Positions 51,023-60,303 of a stretch of 64,000 nucleotides of DNA are shown here, one piece after another; within the stretch, counting starts at the first letter, position 1; each line of letters begins with the position of its first letter. The translations under genes were made by a program, and so were the position numbers. The notes under the pieces are model-generated. The model saw only the letters and a list, made by a program, of their open reading frames with translations. It searched no databases and was not told the origin of the DNA. Origin of the DNA: Bog-756 sp963777665 (GTDB lineage Bacteria > Actinomycetota > Acidimicrobiia > Acidimicrobiales > RAAP-2); contig CAVZRJ010000004.1 of assembly GCA_963777665.1 (NCBI GenBank), forward strand, positions 1 through 64,000, written 5' to 3'.

Positions 51023-52493
51023 CGGGCGGGGTCTCCTCTGGTGGCAAGTCCGCGGTGGCACGGAAGGGGAACGATCGGCACGCGGCCGTGGTCGCCGACG
51101 GAAAGCCTACCCGGCGGGACATCGGGCCACCGGACTCCGGGGGACCCCCGGTCAGGGTGGCGTCGAGGCGGCTGCGAATGTCGGCCAGCAGGTCCTCGAC
51201 CGGCACGCGGACCTGCTCGGTGGTGTCGCGATCGCGGACGGTCACCGCGCGGTCCTCGAGCGAGTCGAAGTCGACGGTCACGCACCACGGGGTGCCCACC
51301 TCGTCCTGTCGGCGGTAGCGCTTGCCGATCGACTGGGTGGTGTCGTAGTCGCACATGAAGTGGGCCTGCAGGGTGGAGAGCACCTCGCGGGACAGGGGCT
51401 CGAGGGTCTCCTTCTTCGAGAGCGGGAGCACCGCGACCTGATAGGGGGCGAGCCGAGGGTGCAGACGGAGCACGACCCGGGCTTCACCGCCCACCTCGTC
51501 CTCGGCGTACGAGGACAAAAGGAACGCCATCATCGCCCGGGTCGCCCCCGCGGCCGGCTCGATCACGTAGGGGACGTACCGCTCGTTGGTGGCCTGGTCG
51601 AAGTACTCGAGGCGCTCGCCGGACGCCGCGGCATGGGCCTTGAGGTCGAAATCGGTCCGGTTGGCGATCCCCTCGAGCTCGTCCCACCCCCAGGGAAAGA
51701 GGAACTCCACGTCGGCGGTGGCCGTCGAGTAGTGGGAGAGCTCCTCGGCCCCGTGGTGGCGCAGGCGCAGCTCCGAGTCAGGGATGCCGAGGTCCCGGTA
51801 CCAGCGGTAGCGCTCGTCCACCCAGTAGGCGTACCACCGGTCGGCCTCGGGCGGGGGGACGAAGAACTCCATCTCCATCTGCTCGAACTCGCGGGTCCGG
51901 AAGACGAAGTTCTGGGGGGTGATCTCGTTGCGGAACGACTTGCCGACCTGTGCGATCCCGAACGGGGGACGCTTGCGGGTGGTCTGGAGCACGTTGGCGA
52001 AGTTGACGAACATCCCCTGGGCGGTCTCGGGGCGCAGGTAGGCGACGGCGCCCTCGTCCTCGATCGGGCCGGCGTGGGTCTTGAACATGAGATTGAACGC
52101 CCGCGCCTCGGTGAATTCGGTCGACCCGCACGACGGGCACACCCCGTCGATCTTGTCCTCCCTCCAGCGCTGGTGGCAGTTGCGGCAGTCGACGAGCGGA
52201 TCGGTGAAGTTGGAGAGGTGGCCCGACGCCTCCCAGACGGCTGGCGGCGAGAGGATCGCCGCGTCGAGACCGACCACGTCGTCCCGCCGCTGGACCATGG
52301 CCTCCCACCAGGCGTTCTTGACGTTCCGCAGCAGGTTGACCCCGAGCGGTCCGTAGTCGTAGGTGGAGCGGAACCCGCCGTAGATCTCGGCGGACTGGAA
52401 GATGAAGCCGCGCCGTTTGCAGAGGCCGACCACGTTCTCCAACAGGTCGGCGCGCCCCTCGCCCGCGTCGACGGGGTCGTCCGGCTCAGGCAT
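50709..52493 (-). CDS. glyS: Glycyl-tRNA synthetase (single-chain type)
   Basis: Class II synthetase charging tRNA-Gly. Motifs: RRGFIFQSAEIYGGFRSTYDYGPLG, zinc-binding CRNCHQRWREDKIDGVCPSCGS, RPETAQGMFVNF, the motif 2 region VGKSFRNEITPQNFVFRTREFEQMEMEFF, and the motif 3 area YEPAAGATRAMMAFLL. The anticodon-binding domain runs from LAPYQVAVLPL. The conserved part ends near 51150, but no stop follows in frame and the reading frame runs another ~145 residues (Arg/Pro/Ala-rich) over the start of ppdK. A TGA in the next frame lies at 51152-51154, so a one-base indel near there would restore a normal 3' end. The start overlaps hemW by 8 bases. Confidence 0.9.
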   Translation of the reverse strand: MPEPDDPVDAGEGRADLLENVVGLCKRRGFIFQSAEIYGGFRSTYDYGPLGVNLLRNVKNAWWEAMVQRRDDVVGLDAAILSPPAVWEASGHLSNFTDPLVDCRNCHQRWREDKIDGVCPSCGSTEFTEARAFNLMFKTHAGPIEDEGAVAYLRPETAQGMFVNFANVLQTTRKRPPFGIAQVGKSFRNEITPQNFVFRTREFEQMEMEFFVPPPEADRWYAYWVDERYRWYRDLGIPDSELRLRHHGAEELSHYSTATADVEFLFPWGWDELEGIANRTDFDLKAHAAASGERLEYFDQATNERYVPYVIEPAAGATRAMMAFLLSSYAEDEVGGEARVVLRLHPRLAPYQVAVLPLSKKETLEPLSREVLSTLQAHFMCDYDTTQSIGKRYRRQDEVGTPWCVTVDFDSLEDRAVTVRDRDTTEQVRVPVEDLLADIRSRLDATLTGGPPESGGPMSRRVGFPSATTAACRSFPFRATADLPPEETPPDAVRLRLRPLAPQASDGDEGPPRGQGGQPRRDDLGARAAGASRVHHRHHRVPDLHGGRVAGGADRARSPRHVPAWSSRWGSGSAIRATPSWCRSGRAPNSRCRA

Positions 52494-53646
52494 AGAGGGG
52501 CATGGTACCGGGTCCCCCGGGACCGCCGGCCGGTGCGACCGCGCCCTCGGGGTCGCGCAGGCGTGCGGTCACCGCGTTGGCCAGCAGGCGGCCCCGCACG
52601 GTGAGCACGGCACGGCCGTCGACCCGGTCGACCAGCCCGTCGAGGTCCGGGTCGTCGGGCAGGGCACCGATCGGGACGCCCGCCGGCGTGCGGAGGGCGA
52701 GGGCGAGGGCCTCGACGCGGCGCCGGGCGGCGTCGAGCACCTCCTCGCCGGCGGTCGTGGGCCGGTCGGCCGCCACCAGGGACACGTACCGGTCCGGCGT
52801 GCGGACGTTCCACCATCGCCGCCCTCCGCGGTGGGAATGGGCGGCCGACCCGATCCCGCGGTACTCGCCCTGGGCCCAGTAGAGGCGGTTGTGGCGGCAT
52901 CCGTGTCCCTCGCGGGCCCAGTTGGAGATCTCCTCCCACCGGTAGCCCGCCTCGGTCAACACCCGGTCCGCCGTCTCGTACCGGTCTGCCTGGACGTCGT
53001 CGACCGGATGCCGGTCGGGCGACCCGGCGAGCGGCGTGCCGGGCTCCACGGTGAGCGCGTACGCACTCAGGTGGGGCGGGGGCTCCTCCAAGCTGAGCAC
53101 CTCGCCGAGACTCCGCGCCCAGTCCTCGTCCCGCTCGCCGGCACCGCCGAAGATGAGGTCGAGGTTCCACGAGGAGAACCCGGCCCGGGCCACCGCGGCG
53201 GCGGCCCGGGCGATCTCCAGGGTGCCGTGCCGGCGGCCGAGGCCTCCGAGCACGTGCGGCACCGTCGACTGGACGCCGAGCGAGACCCGGGTGACCCCTG
53301 CGGACCGGTAGACCTCGAGGCGATGCGGCTCGACGTCCTCGGGGTTGCACTCGACGGTGACCTCGGCGCCGCGACGGCGGGGCACCGCATCGAGGATCGA
53401 GACCAGGATGTCGGCCGGCAGTCTCGACGGCGTGCCCCCGCCGAAGAAGACCGAGGTTGCCGGCGGCATCCCCTCCCGCTCGACCGCGCGGGCCAGCTCG
53501 GTCACGCAGGCGGACGCGTAGGCCTCCATCAGGTGGTCCCGGTCGGTGTAGGTGGCGAACGCGCAGTAGTCGCAGCGGTGCCGGCAGAACGGCACGTGCA
53601 CGTAGACACCGAACGGCGGCTGCTGTCCCGGCTCCGCGACGGTCAC
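52486..53646 (-). CDS. hemW: Radical SAM haem chaperone HemW
   Basis: A 386-residue HemN-like protein that delivers haem to respiratory enzymes; formerly annotated as oxygen-independent coproporphyrinogen oxidase. The 4Fe-4S/SAM motif is VPFCRHRCDYCAF. TSVFFGGGTPSRLP, VECNPEDVEPHRLE, VSLGVQST and NLDLIFG are standard. The C-terminal HemN_C winged helix is present (ALALRTPAGVP ... GRLLANAVTARL). The cysteine additional to CxxxCxxC that marks true HemN is absent, favouring HemW. GTG 53646 is 1 base after the recO stop. Confidence 0.92.
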   Translation of the reverse strand: MTVAEPGQQPPFGVYVHVPFCRHRCDYCAFATYTDRDHLMEAYASACVTELARAVEREGMPPATSVFFGGGTPSRLPADILVSILDAVPRRRGAEVTVECNPEDVEPHRLEVYRSAGVTRVSLGVQSTVPHVLGGLGRRHGTLEIARAAAAVARAGFSSWNLDLIFGGAGERDEDWARSLGEVLSLEEPPPHLSAYALTVEPGTPLAGSPDRHPVDDVQADRYETADRVLTEAGYRWEEISNWAREGHGCRHNRLYWAQGEYRGIGSAAHSHRGGRRWWNVRTPDRYVSLVAADRPTTAGEEVLDAARRRVEALALALRTPAGVPIGALPDDPDLDGLVDRVDGRAVLTVRGRLLANAVTARLRDPEGAVAPAGGPGGPGTMPLYA

Positions 53647-53647
53647 C

Positions 53648-54373
53648 TCAGGTCACCTGGCCGGTGTGGAGCGACCGCAGCCGGCGATCGAGGTGCACCT
53701 CGATCGCTTCGGTGGCGAGGGCCCCGATCTCGTCGGTGACGGCCGAGCGGGGCTCGGCGAGCACGCCGGACAGCCCGCCCCCGAGCGTCCGCCGCAGCAG
53801 CAAGAGCCCCTCGGGGGTGAGGGGACGCCCGCGCCGGCAGGTCTGGCAGAGCACGCCACCCTCGAGCAGGTCGAACGCCACGAGGCGCAGGTCGTCGTCC
53901 TGGCCGCACGACACACAGGCGTCGAGCACCGGTGCCGATCCCTCGAGGGCCAGCACCTTGAGGAAGAACGCCGGGGCCACCATCGGCGAGTGGTGATCGG
54001 CGAGGGCCCCGATCGCGCCAACCGCCATCTCGTAGAGGTGCGGATTGGCGTGCCGCTCCTGGCCGACCTGGTCGACCACCTCGAGCATGGAGAGCGCTGC
54101 CGACATCCGGTCGAGGTCCTCGCGGACCGCCCGGAAGGTGTCGATGGTCTCCACCTGGGTGATGGTGTCGAGGTCTCCGCGGCCCTGCCACCCGAGCAGG
54201 GCCACATGGGTCAGCGGCTCGAGCCGCGAGCCGAACTTCGAGGTCGTGCGACGCACCCCTTTGGCCACGGCCCGCACCTTGCCGTGCCGCTCCGTCATCA
54301 GCGTCACGATCCGGTCCGCCTCGCCGAGCCGGATGGTGCGCACGACCACCCCCCGATCGCGGAACTGGCTCAT
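53648..54373 (-). CDS. recO: DNA repair protein RecO
   Basis: A 241-residue recombination mediator that helps load RecA on SSB-coated gaps. N-terminal OB-fold: RDRGVVVRTIRLGEADRIVTLMTERHGKVRAVAKGVRRTTSKFGSRLEPL. The C-terminal helical domain contains a zinc-type cluster CVSCGQ ... CQTC. Length and order match the family. ATG 54373 overlaps the preceding membrane-protein gene by four bases; hemW follows immediately. Confidence 0.93.
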   Translation of the reverse strand: MSQFRDRGVVVRTIRLGEADRIVTLMTERHGKVRAVAKGVRRTTSKFGSRLEPLTHVALLGWQGRGDLDTITQVETIDTFRAVREDLDRMSAALSMLEVVDQVGQERHANPHLYEMAVGAIGALADHHSPMVAPAFFLKVLALEGSAPVLDACVSCGQDDDLRLVAFDLLEGGVLCQTCRRGRPLTPEGLLLLRRTLGGGLSGVLAEPRSAVTDEIGALATEAIEVHLDRRLRSLHTGQVT

Positions 54374-54654
54374 GGCGGCGCGCCGGGCTCCTCCGAGGCA
54401 CCGGTGGCTCCGGGCCCGCCGGCGCCACCCGCTGGAGCACGGCCGTGGCTGCGGCCGCCGAGCAGGTTGCCGGCAGCGATGAGCCCGAGGAGGACCGGGG
54501 GGATGATCACCAGCGGCAGGACCGCCGAGAACCCGGCCATGGCCATCAGCACCACCCCGGCATAGACCAGGAGGCCGATCGCCCACCCGGTCAAGATCCA
54601 GACACCCCCGACGTCATCGGTCACCCGCGTGGCCGCGGGGCCACCGGCGACCAT
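54370..54654 (-). CDS. Small membrane protein between uppS and recO
   Basis: A 94-residue protein with two hydrophobic helices (~18-42 VWILTGWAIGLLVYAGVVLMAM and ~46-66 VLPLVIIPPVLLGLIAAG) followed by a Gly/Pro/Ala tail. No functional motif. The ATG at 54654 overlaps the uppS stop (TGATG) and its own stop overlaps the recO start, so it is translated as part of the uppS-recO-hemW operon. GGAGG lies eight bases upstream. Confidence 0.68.
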   Translation of the reverse strand: MVAGGPAATRVTDDVGGVWILTGWAIGLLVYAGVVLMAMAGFSAVLPLVIIPPVLLGLIAAGNLLGGRSHGRAPAGGAGGPGATGASEEPGAPP

Positions 54655-55424
54655 CAGGTGACTCCTCCGTACCGTCGTTGCCGACGCTGGAAGTCCCGGA
54701 CCGCCGCAAAGAGGTGGGTGCGGCGGAAGTCCGGCCAGAGCACGTCGTCGAAGACGAGTTCGCTGTAGGCGAGCTGCCAGAGCAGGAAATTCGAGATCCG
54801 GTGCTCGCCCGAGGTGCGGATCACCAGATCCGGGTCGGGCTGGTCGGGGAAGTACAGACGTGAGCGGATGGCCTTCTCGGTGACCTTGTCCCGACGGACG
54901 CCGTCGGCGACCAGGTCGCGTACCGCGTCGACGATCTCGGCACGGCCCCCGTAGTTGAAGGCCATGGTCAAGGTGCACCGCCGGTTGTGCCTGGTCAATT
55001 CGGTGGACTCGTCCATCCGCCGGAGCACCCGCTTGGGGACCCGCCAGTCGCGGCGACCGGCGAAGCGGATCCGGACCCCCTTCTCGTGCAGCTCGTCGCG
55101 CCTGCGGACCAGGAGGCTCTCGTTGAAGCCCATCAGGTAGCGCACCTCGTCGGGTGGCCGCCGCCAGTTCTCGGTGGAGAAGGCGTACATGGTGATCCAG
55201 GGGATGCCGAGGTCGAGGGCCCCTTCGACCGCATCGAGCAACGCGGCCTCGCCGGCCGCATGGCCCTCGGTGCGCGGAAGGCCGCGGCGTGCCGCCCAGC
55301 GGCCGTTGCCGTCCATGACGCAGGCCACATGGGTCGGGATCGGACCTCCGGAGAGGTCGGCGGGACCGACCGCGGCAGCGGCATCCCCCTCGCCGCCTCC
55401 GGCACCCGTCCGGTCGTCATCCAC
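54654..55424 (-). CDS. uppS: Undecaprenyl diphosphate synthase / isoprenyl transferase
   Basis: A 256-residue cis-prenyltransferase making the polyprenyl carrier lipid for cell-wall synthesis. The family start is IPTHVACVMDGNGRWAARRGLPRTEGH (catalytic Asp in MDGNGRWA). YAFSTENWRRPPDEV, AFNYGGRAEIVDA and DPDLVIRTSGEHRISNFLLWQLAYSE are all present. A 25-residue Gly/Ala-rich N-terminal extension precedes it. GTG 55424 is the only in-frame start that includes it. Confidence 0.95.
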   Translation of the reverse strand: MDDDRTGAGGGEGDAAAAVGPADLSGGPIPTHVACVMDGNGRWAARRGLPRTEGHAAGEAALLDAVEGALDLGIPWITMYAFSTENWRRPPDEVRYLMGFNESLLVRRRDELHEKGVRIRFAGRRDWRVPKRVLRRMDESTELTRHNRRCTLTMAFNYGGRAEIVDAVRDLVADGVRRDKVTEKAIRSRLYFPDQPDPDLVIRTSGEHRISNFLLWQLAYSELVFDDVLWPDFRRTHLFAAVRDFQRRQRRYGGVT

Positions 55425-55523
55425 CCTGCGAACCTATCCCCTGGGCCGACGGATCCGTCCCAACCGGTCGCGTCGGACCCTCGGTGGTTGAGTCCCGGGT
55501 CCCACGGGCACTAGACCCTCCCC

Positions 55524-56282
55524 ATGACCCCCGAGGCAGCGTTGGCCATCTTCGCGGCCGGACTGGCGGCCGGCACCGTCAACGTGATCGTCGGATCCGG
55601 GTCGCTGATCACGTTCCCGACCCTGCTCGCGCTCGGCTATCCGCCGGTGCTGGCCAACGTCTCCAACACGGTCGGTCTGGTGCCGGGGAGCGTGAGCGCG
55701 GTCGTGGCCTACCGGCACGAACTGGTCGGTCAGCGGACCCGACTGGTCCGGGTCGGCTCGGCATCGCTGGCCGGGGGTGCGACCGGCGCCGTCCTGTTGC
55801 TGACCCTGCCCGGCAGCGTGTTCAAGGCGGCGGTTCCTGCGCTCATCGCCCTGGCGACATTGCTCATGGCCGTCCAGCCCCGGATCGGCCGGTGGCTCCA
55901 CGCCCGCGGCGATCGCCCGCGGCACGGCGGGCCGGTCCTGTTCGCCGGCGTCTTCCTGTCCGGCATCTACGGCGGGTACTTCGGGGCGGCACAAGGCGTG
56001 ATCCTCATCGCACTGCTGGCCGTGTTCATCGACGACGACCTCCAGCGCCTCAACGGCACCAAGAACGCCCTGGCCCTCACCGTCAACGCTGTGGCCGCGG
56101 TGCTGTTCGTCCTCTCCACCGCCGTCTCCTGGTCGGTGGTCGCGCTCATCGCGACCGGGTCCGCCATCGGTGGACAGCTCGGCGGACACCTCGGCCGCCG
56201 GCTGCCTGCCCCCGTGCTGCGGTGGTGCATCGTGACCGTCGGGGCCGGGGTTGCCATCGGTCTCGCCGTCGAGTGGCACTGA
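55524..56282 (+). CDS. TSUP-family transporter (TauE/SafE type)
   Basis: A 252-residue integral membrane protein with seven or eight helices, a permease for sulfite, sulfonates or organic anions. The repeated motif appears as AAGLAAGTVNVIVGSGSLITFPTLLALGYPPVLANVSNTVGLVPGSVS in the first half and GVFLSGIYGGYFGAAQGVILIALLAVF in the second, with LNGTKNALALTVNAVAAVLF. The substrate is not assignable. ATG 55524 is divergent from uppS by 99 bases. Confidence 0.88.
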   Translation: MTPEAALAIFAAGLAAGTVNVIVGSGSLITFPTLLALGYPPVLANVSNTVGLVPGSVSAVVAYRHELVGQRTRLVRVGSASLAGGATGAVLLLTLPGSVFKAAVPALIALATLLMAVQPRIGRWLHARGDRPRHGGPVLFAGVFLSGIYGGYFGAAQGVILIALLAVFIDDDLQRLNGTKNALALTVNAVAAVLFVLSTAVSWSVVALIATGSAIGGQLGGHLGRRLPAPVLRWCIVTVGAGVAIGLAVEWH

Positions 56283-56314
56283 CCGCGCCCCCGGCGCGCT
56301 CACGCAGGGCGCGG
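56283..56314 (+). terminator. Terminator-like hairpin after the TSUP gene
   Basis: CCGCGCCC (56283-56290) pairs perfectly with GGGCGCGG (56307-56314), 16-base loop, immediately after the stop. No U-tract follows. Confidence 0.4.
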
Positions 56315-56365
56315 GCGGCGCACGGGCGTCACGGGGTCGACAGGGTGGCCCGGTAGTGTCGGCCA

Positions 56366-58390
56366 ATGCCCGACGAGGTGACCGCCACCCTGGCCGAGGT
56401 CGCCGCTCGGCTGCCCGGGGGCGGTGAGGCGCGTTCGGGCCAGGCGGAGATGGCCCGAGCCGTGGCCGACGGGGTGGCCCGCCGCCGCCATCTCGTGGTC
56501 CAGGCCGGCACCGGCACCGGCAAGTCGCTCGCGTACCTGGTGCCCGCCGCCCTCTCCGGTGAACGGGTGGTCGTGGCCACAGCGACCAAGGCGCTCCAGG
56601 ACCAGCTCGCCTCGAAGGACCTGCCCCTCGTGGCCGAGACCATCGCGGGCGACCTCTCCTTCGCCGTGCTCAAGGGACGGAGCAACTACCTCTGCGTGCA
56701 GCGGGTCTCCGAGATCGGGGGCCGCGGCGAGCAGCTGACCCTCTCCGGGGCGTCGGCCGACCCGCCCGACGCCGACGACCCGCTCCGGACGCGTACCGGG
56801 GAGGACCCGTCCGAACCGGGCGGCCTCGCCGAGCAGGTGCGGCGGCTGGTCCGCTGGGCGGACGACACGACCACCGGCGATCGGGCCGAGCTCCCCTTCG
56901 AGCCCCACTTCCGTGCCTGGGCGATGGTCTCGACGACCGCCCGCGAGTGCCCGGGTGCCTTCCGCTGCCCGTCCGGCCGCGACTGCTTCGCCGAGGAGGC
57001 GCGGAGCCGGGCCGCCGAGGCGGACGTGGTGGTGGTCAACACCCACCTCTACGGCGCACACCTGGCCAGCGGGGGCGCGGTCCTGCCGCCCCACACGGTG
57101 GTCGTCTTCGACGAGGCGCACGAGGTCGAGGACGTGATGACCGACTCGCTCGGACTCGAGATCGGACCCGGCCGCTTCCGTGCCCTCGCCGGTGCGGCCC
57201 GTCCGATGCTGTCCGACACGGACTCGGCCGCTGATCGGGCGCTCGACGACGTGGCCGACCTCGCCGACGCGCTCGCCCGGGCGCTCCGGCCCTGGGCGGG
57301 ACGTCGCATCCCACCGGGAGCGAGTCCCGGAACCGCTGCGCCGGCCGGGGAGGTCGCGGACGGCACGCCGACCGGCGAACCCGACATCGGCACCGTCCTG
57401 ACCCTGGCCTCGGGTCGGGTCGGGCGCCTCGTCGACAGCCTCCGCCAGGCGGGTCGGGAAGCGGGCGAGCAGGAGCCGACCGACAGGCGGGCCCGCCGCG
57501 ACCGGGTGCTCCTGACCGCGGGCCACCTGGCCTCAGACCTCGCGCGCCTGGCCGCAGCGACCGACGACGAGGTGGTCTGGGTCGAGGACGACGCGCGGGG
57601 CGCCGCCCTGCGGCTCTCCCCGGTCGACGTCGGCCCGGTGCTCGCGGAGCAGCTCTGGGGAACCGTCACCGGGGTGCTCACCTCGGCCACGGTGCCGCTC
57701 GGGCTCGCGGAGCGCCTCGGGATGCCGGAGGAGACCGACGTCCTCGACGTGGGGAGCCCGTTCGCCTACCGCGAGCACGCCTTGCTCTACGTGGCCCGGA
57801 CCCTGCCCGACCGGCGGCGGCCCGAGTCGGAGCCCTCCCTCCACGACGAGCTCGAGACCCTCATGACCGCGGCCGGCGGACGGACCCTGGCCCTGTTCAC
57901 GAGTTGGCGGGCCATGCGTGCCGCAGCCGAGGTCCTGGCAACACGGATGCCCTTTCCGATCCTGTCCCAATCGGACCTGCCCAAGCCGGCCCTGCTCGAG
58001 GCGTTCCGGTCCGACGAGGCGGCCTGCCTCTTCGCCACGCTCGGGTTCTGGCAGGGGGTCGACGTGGTCGGGCGCACCCTCAGCCTGGTCACCATCGACC
58101 GGATCCCCTTCCCCCGCCCCGACGATCCCGTGCTCGAGGCGCGCCGCGAACGGGCGGGGCCCGGCGCGTTCTCGATCGTGGACCTCCCCCGCGCCGGGAC
58201 CCTCCTGGCCCAGGGTGCCGGACGTCTCATCCGGTCGGCCACCGACCGCGGGGTGGTCGCCGTGCTGGACAGCCGCCTCGCCACCGCCCGCTACCGTGGC
58301 GCACTGCTGACCCGGGTGCCCCCGATGCGTCGCACCGTCGACCGGGCCGAGGTGGTGGCGTTCCTGCGGGCCGTGACCACCGAGGGCTGA
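56366..58390 (+). CDS. dinG: DinG/XPD-family ATP-dependent DNA helicase
   Basis: A 674-residue SF2 helicase for DNA repair. Q-motif region RSGQAEMARAVADG; Walker A QAGTGTGKSLAYLVP; then likely Fe-S cysteines (NYLCVQRV, ARECPGAFRCPSGRDCF); DEAH box VVFDEAHEVEDV; C-terminal motifs LFTSWRAMRAAAEVL, FATLGFWQGVDVVG, LPRAGTLLAQGAGRLIR (motif VI). A ~70-residue Gly/Pro-rich insert near 300-350. It is a type without the exonuclease domain. ATG 56366 has a weak site upstream; it stands alone with a glycosyltransferase gene 53 bases downstream. Confidence 0.9.
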   Translation: MPDEVTATLAEVAARLPGGGEARSGQAEMARAVADGVARRRHLVVQAGTGTGKSLAYLVPAALSGERVVVATATKALQDQLASKDLPLVAETIAGDLSFAVLKGRSNYLCVQRVSEIGGRGEQLTLSGASADPPDADDPLRTRTGEDPSEPGGLAEQVRRLVRWADDTTTGDRAELPFEPHFRAWAMVSTTARECPGAFRCPSGRDCFAEEARSRAAEADVVVVNTHLYGAHLASGGAVLPPHTVVVFDEAHEVEDVMTDSLGLEIGPGRFRALAGAARPMLSDTDSAADRALDDVADLADALARALRPWAGRRIPPGASPGTAAPAGEVADGTPTGEPDIGTVLTLASGRVGRLVDSLRQAGREAGEQEPTDRRARRDRVLLTAGHLASDLARLAAATDDEVVWVEDDARGAALRLSPVDVGPVLAEQLWGTVTGVLTSATVPLGLAERLGMPEETDVLDVGSPFAYREHALLYVARTLPDRRRPESEPSLHDELETLMTAAGGRTLALFTSWRAMRAAAEVLATRMPFPILSQSDLPKPALLEAFRSDEAACLFATLGFWQGVDVVGRTLSLVTIDRIPFPRPDDPVLEARRERAGPGAFSIVDLPRAGTLLAQGAGRLIRSATDRGVVAVLDSRLATARYRGALLTRVPPMRRTVDRAEVVAFLRAVTTEG

Positions 58391-58443
58391 CCGGCACCCG
58401 GTCCCGCGTCCTGGACGGGAGCCGCCGGTAAGCTCGGGCGGCC

Positions 58444-59346
58444 ATGGAACCCCCTCCGCTGGTCAGCGTGGTGCTGGCCACCAACCGCTCGGGTCCCTTC
58501 CTCCGCATCGCGCTCGACGCACTGGTCGCCCAGACCTGGACCGGGTGGGAGCTCGTCCTCGTCGACGACGGCGCACCGGAGCCCGGAGCCCTCGACCTGG
58601 CGGCGGCGGGACTCCCCCGCGCCCGGGTCGTCCACCAGGCCAACGCCGGGGTCAGCGTGGCCCGCAACGTCGGCATCGCCCACAGCACTGGCGCGTACCT
58701 GGCGTTCCTCGACGACGACGACGTCTGGGAGCCCGAACGGCTGCAGCGGGGGGTCGGTGCGTTCGAGGGCAGACCCGACGCGGTCGCCTCCTACTCCCAG
58801 TGGGACGTCATCGACGGTCAGGGCCGCACCGTTGTGCCAGGGGACCTCTGCGCCGGGGACCTGCGGGCGTTCCTGCGCCTCGACGCCCGGGCGCCGCTGC
58901 CGACCCTGATGGTCACCCGGGCGGCACTCGACCGGGCGGGCACCTTCCATCCCATGCTGACCCTCGGCGAGGACCTCGACCTCATCTACCGCCTGGCCAG
59001 GATCGGGGCATTCGTGTTCGTCCCCGACGTGCTCGTGCACTACCGCCGCCACGACGCCAACCTCACCAACGACCACCGTACGTCGGCCCTGGCCTCGGTA
59101 CGGGCGCTGCGCATCCAGCAGTGGTGGTCGGCTGACCGGGGCGAGCTCGCCCTGCTCGACGACATCGCCCTCGGCATGCGGCGGACGCGGGGGTACTGGA
59201 CCCGGGTGCTCGTGCGGGCGTCGGCCCACGACCTGCGCCGCGGCCACCTGCGGGAAGCCGGTCGCTCCGCGGTCTTCGTGGCCCGGCACGACCCCTGGCG
59301 CGGGCTCCGGTCGCTGGTGGAGCTGGCCCGCAGGTCGGGCGGCTGA
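58444..59346 (+). CDS. Glycosyltransferase family 2 protein
   Basis: A 300-residue GT-A-fold glycosyltransferase. It begins LVSVVLATNRSGPFLRIALDALVAQTWTGWELVLVDDGAPEP, with VSVARNVGIAHSTGAYLAFLDDDDVWEP carrying the DxD metal motif. LTLGEDLDLIYRLARIG and VLVHYRRHDANLTN follow in the acceptor half. No transmembrane helix. The sugar and acceptor are unknown. The start ATG 58444 lies 53 bases after the DinG-like helicase, possibly the same transcript. Confidence 0.9.
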   Translation: MEPPPLVSVVLATNRSGPFLRIALDALVAQTWTGWELVLVDDGAPEPGALDLAAAGLPRARVVHQANAGVSVARNVGIAHSTGAYLAFLDDDDVWEPERLQRGVGAFEGRPDAVASYSQWDVIDGQGRTVVPGDLCAGDLRAFLRLDARAPLPTLMVTRAALDRAGTFHPMLTLGEDLDLIYRLARIGAFVFVPDVLVHYRRHDANLTNDHRTSALASVRALRIQQWWSADRGELALLDDIALGMRRTRGYWTRVLVRASAHDLRRGHLREAGRSAVFVARHDPWRGLRSLVELARRSGG

Positions 59347-59364
59347 CCGGAAGCCGGGGCGCGG

Positions 59365-60303
59365 TCAGAGGCCGAGCCGGTCGAGGGCATCCTCGCGGTG
59401 CTGCCAGCGCTTCTCGACCCTGACGAAGAGCTCGAGGTAGGCCCCTTCCGGCATCTGGCGGCGCACCGCGGTGCCGACGTCCTTCAGAGTGGTTCCTCCC
59501 TTCCCGATGACGATGCCCTTCTGCGAGTCGCGCTCGACCAGGATTTCGCAGCGCACCCGCGGCCACTCCCACTCGGTCACCCGGCAGGCGATGCTGTGGG
59601 GAAGCTCGTCGACCACCCGACGGAGCAGTTCCTCGCGCACCAGGTCGGCCACCCAGAAGGCCTCGGCCACATCGGTGACCATGCCCTCGGGGTAGTACCG
59701 CGGCCCCTCGGGCATCATGGCCACCACGCACCCGACGAGCGCGTCGACCCCCTCGCCCGTCGCGGCGGAGAGCGGGAAGTACTCGACCGGCACCGGCGCT
59801 GCACCCTCCTCCGCGTCGAGCGCGTCGATGACCTCGGCCACCTCGGTCAGGTGGGTGAGCACCTCGTTCCCGCCGACCCGGTCGATCTTGTTGACCACCA
59901 CCAGGAGGGCCGGCCCGTCGCCGCCCGCCCCACCGGAAGGGGCGGCACGAGCCATCGACCGCACCCGCCGTGCCGAGCGGTTCAGCACCATCCGGTCGCC
60001 GGGCCCGACCGCGCCCGTCGCCTCGACCATGGCCACGACCGCGTCCACGTCGTCGAGCGAGGCGGTCGCCGACTCGTTCATCCGCTCGCCGAGCGCGGTG
60101 CGCGGCTTGTGGATCCCCGGGGTGTCGACGAAGACGACCTGTGCGTCACTGCGGTTGAGCACGCCCCGGATCTGGGAGCGCGTCGTGTTGGGCCGGGGCG
60201 AGGTGATGGTCACCTTGCGCCCGACCACGGCGTTGACCAGGGTCGACTTTCCCACGTTGGTGCGGCCGACCACGGCCACGAAACCGGAGCGGAAGGGGGT
60301 CAC
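59365..60303 (-). CDS. era: GTPase Era
   Basis: A 312-residue ribosome-assembly GTPase. G1 VVGRTNVGKSTLVNAV, G2 TSPRPNTTRSQIRG, G3 VFVDTPGIHKPRTALGERM, G4 VVNKIDR, then the SAATGEG loop. The C-terminal KH domain has VRCEILVERDSQKGIVIGKGGTTLKDVG, binding the 3' end of 16S rRNA. G1 has T in place of the usual P (GRxNVGKST is the general form). GTG 60303 overlaps the stop of the CBS-domain gene by four bases. Confidence 0.95.
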   Translation of the reverse strand: MTPFRSGFVAVVGRTNVGKSTLVNAVVGRKVTITSPRPNTTRSQIRGVLNRSDAQVVFVDTPGIHKPRTALGERMNESATASLDDVDAVVAMVEATGAVGPGDRMVLNRSARRVRSMARAAPSGGAGGDGPALLVVVNKIDRVGGNEVLTHLTEVAEVIDALDAEEGAAPVPVEYFPLSAATGEGVDALVGCVVAMMPEGPRYYPEGMVTDVAEAFWVADLVREELLRRVVDELPHSIACRVTEWEWPRVRCEILVERDSQKGIVIGKGGTTLKDVGTAVRRQMPEGAYLELFVRVEKRWQHREDALDRLGL

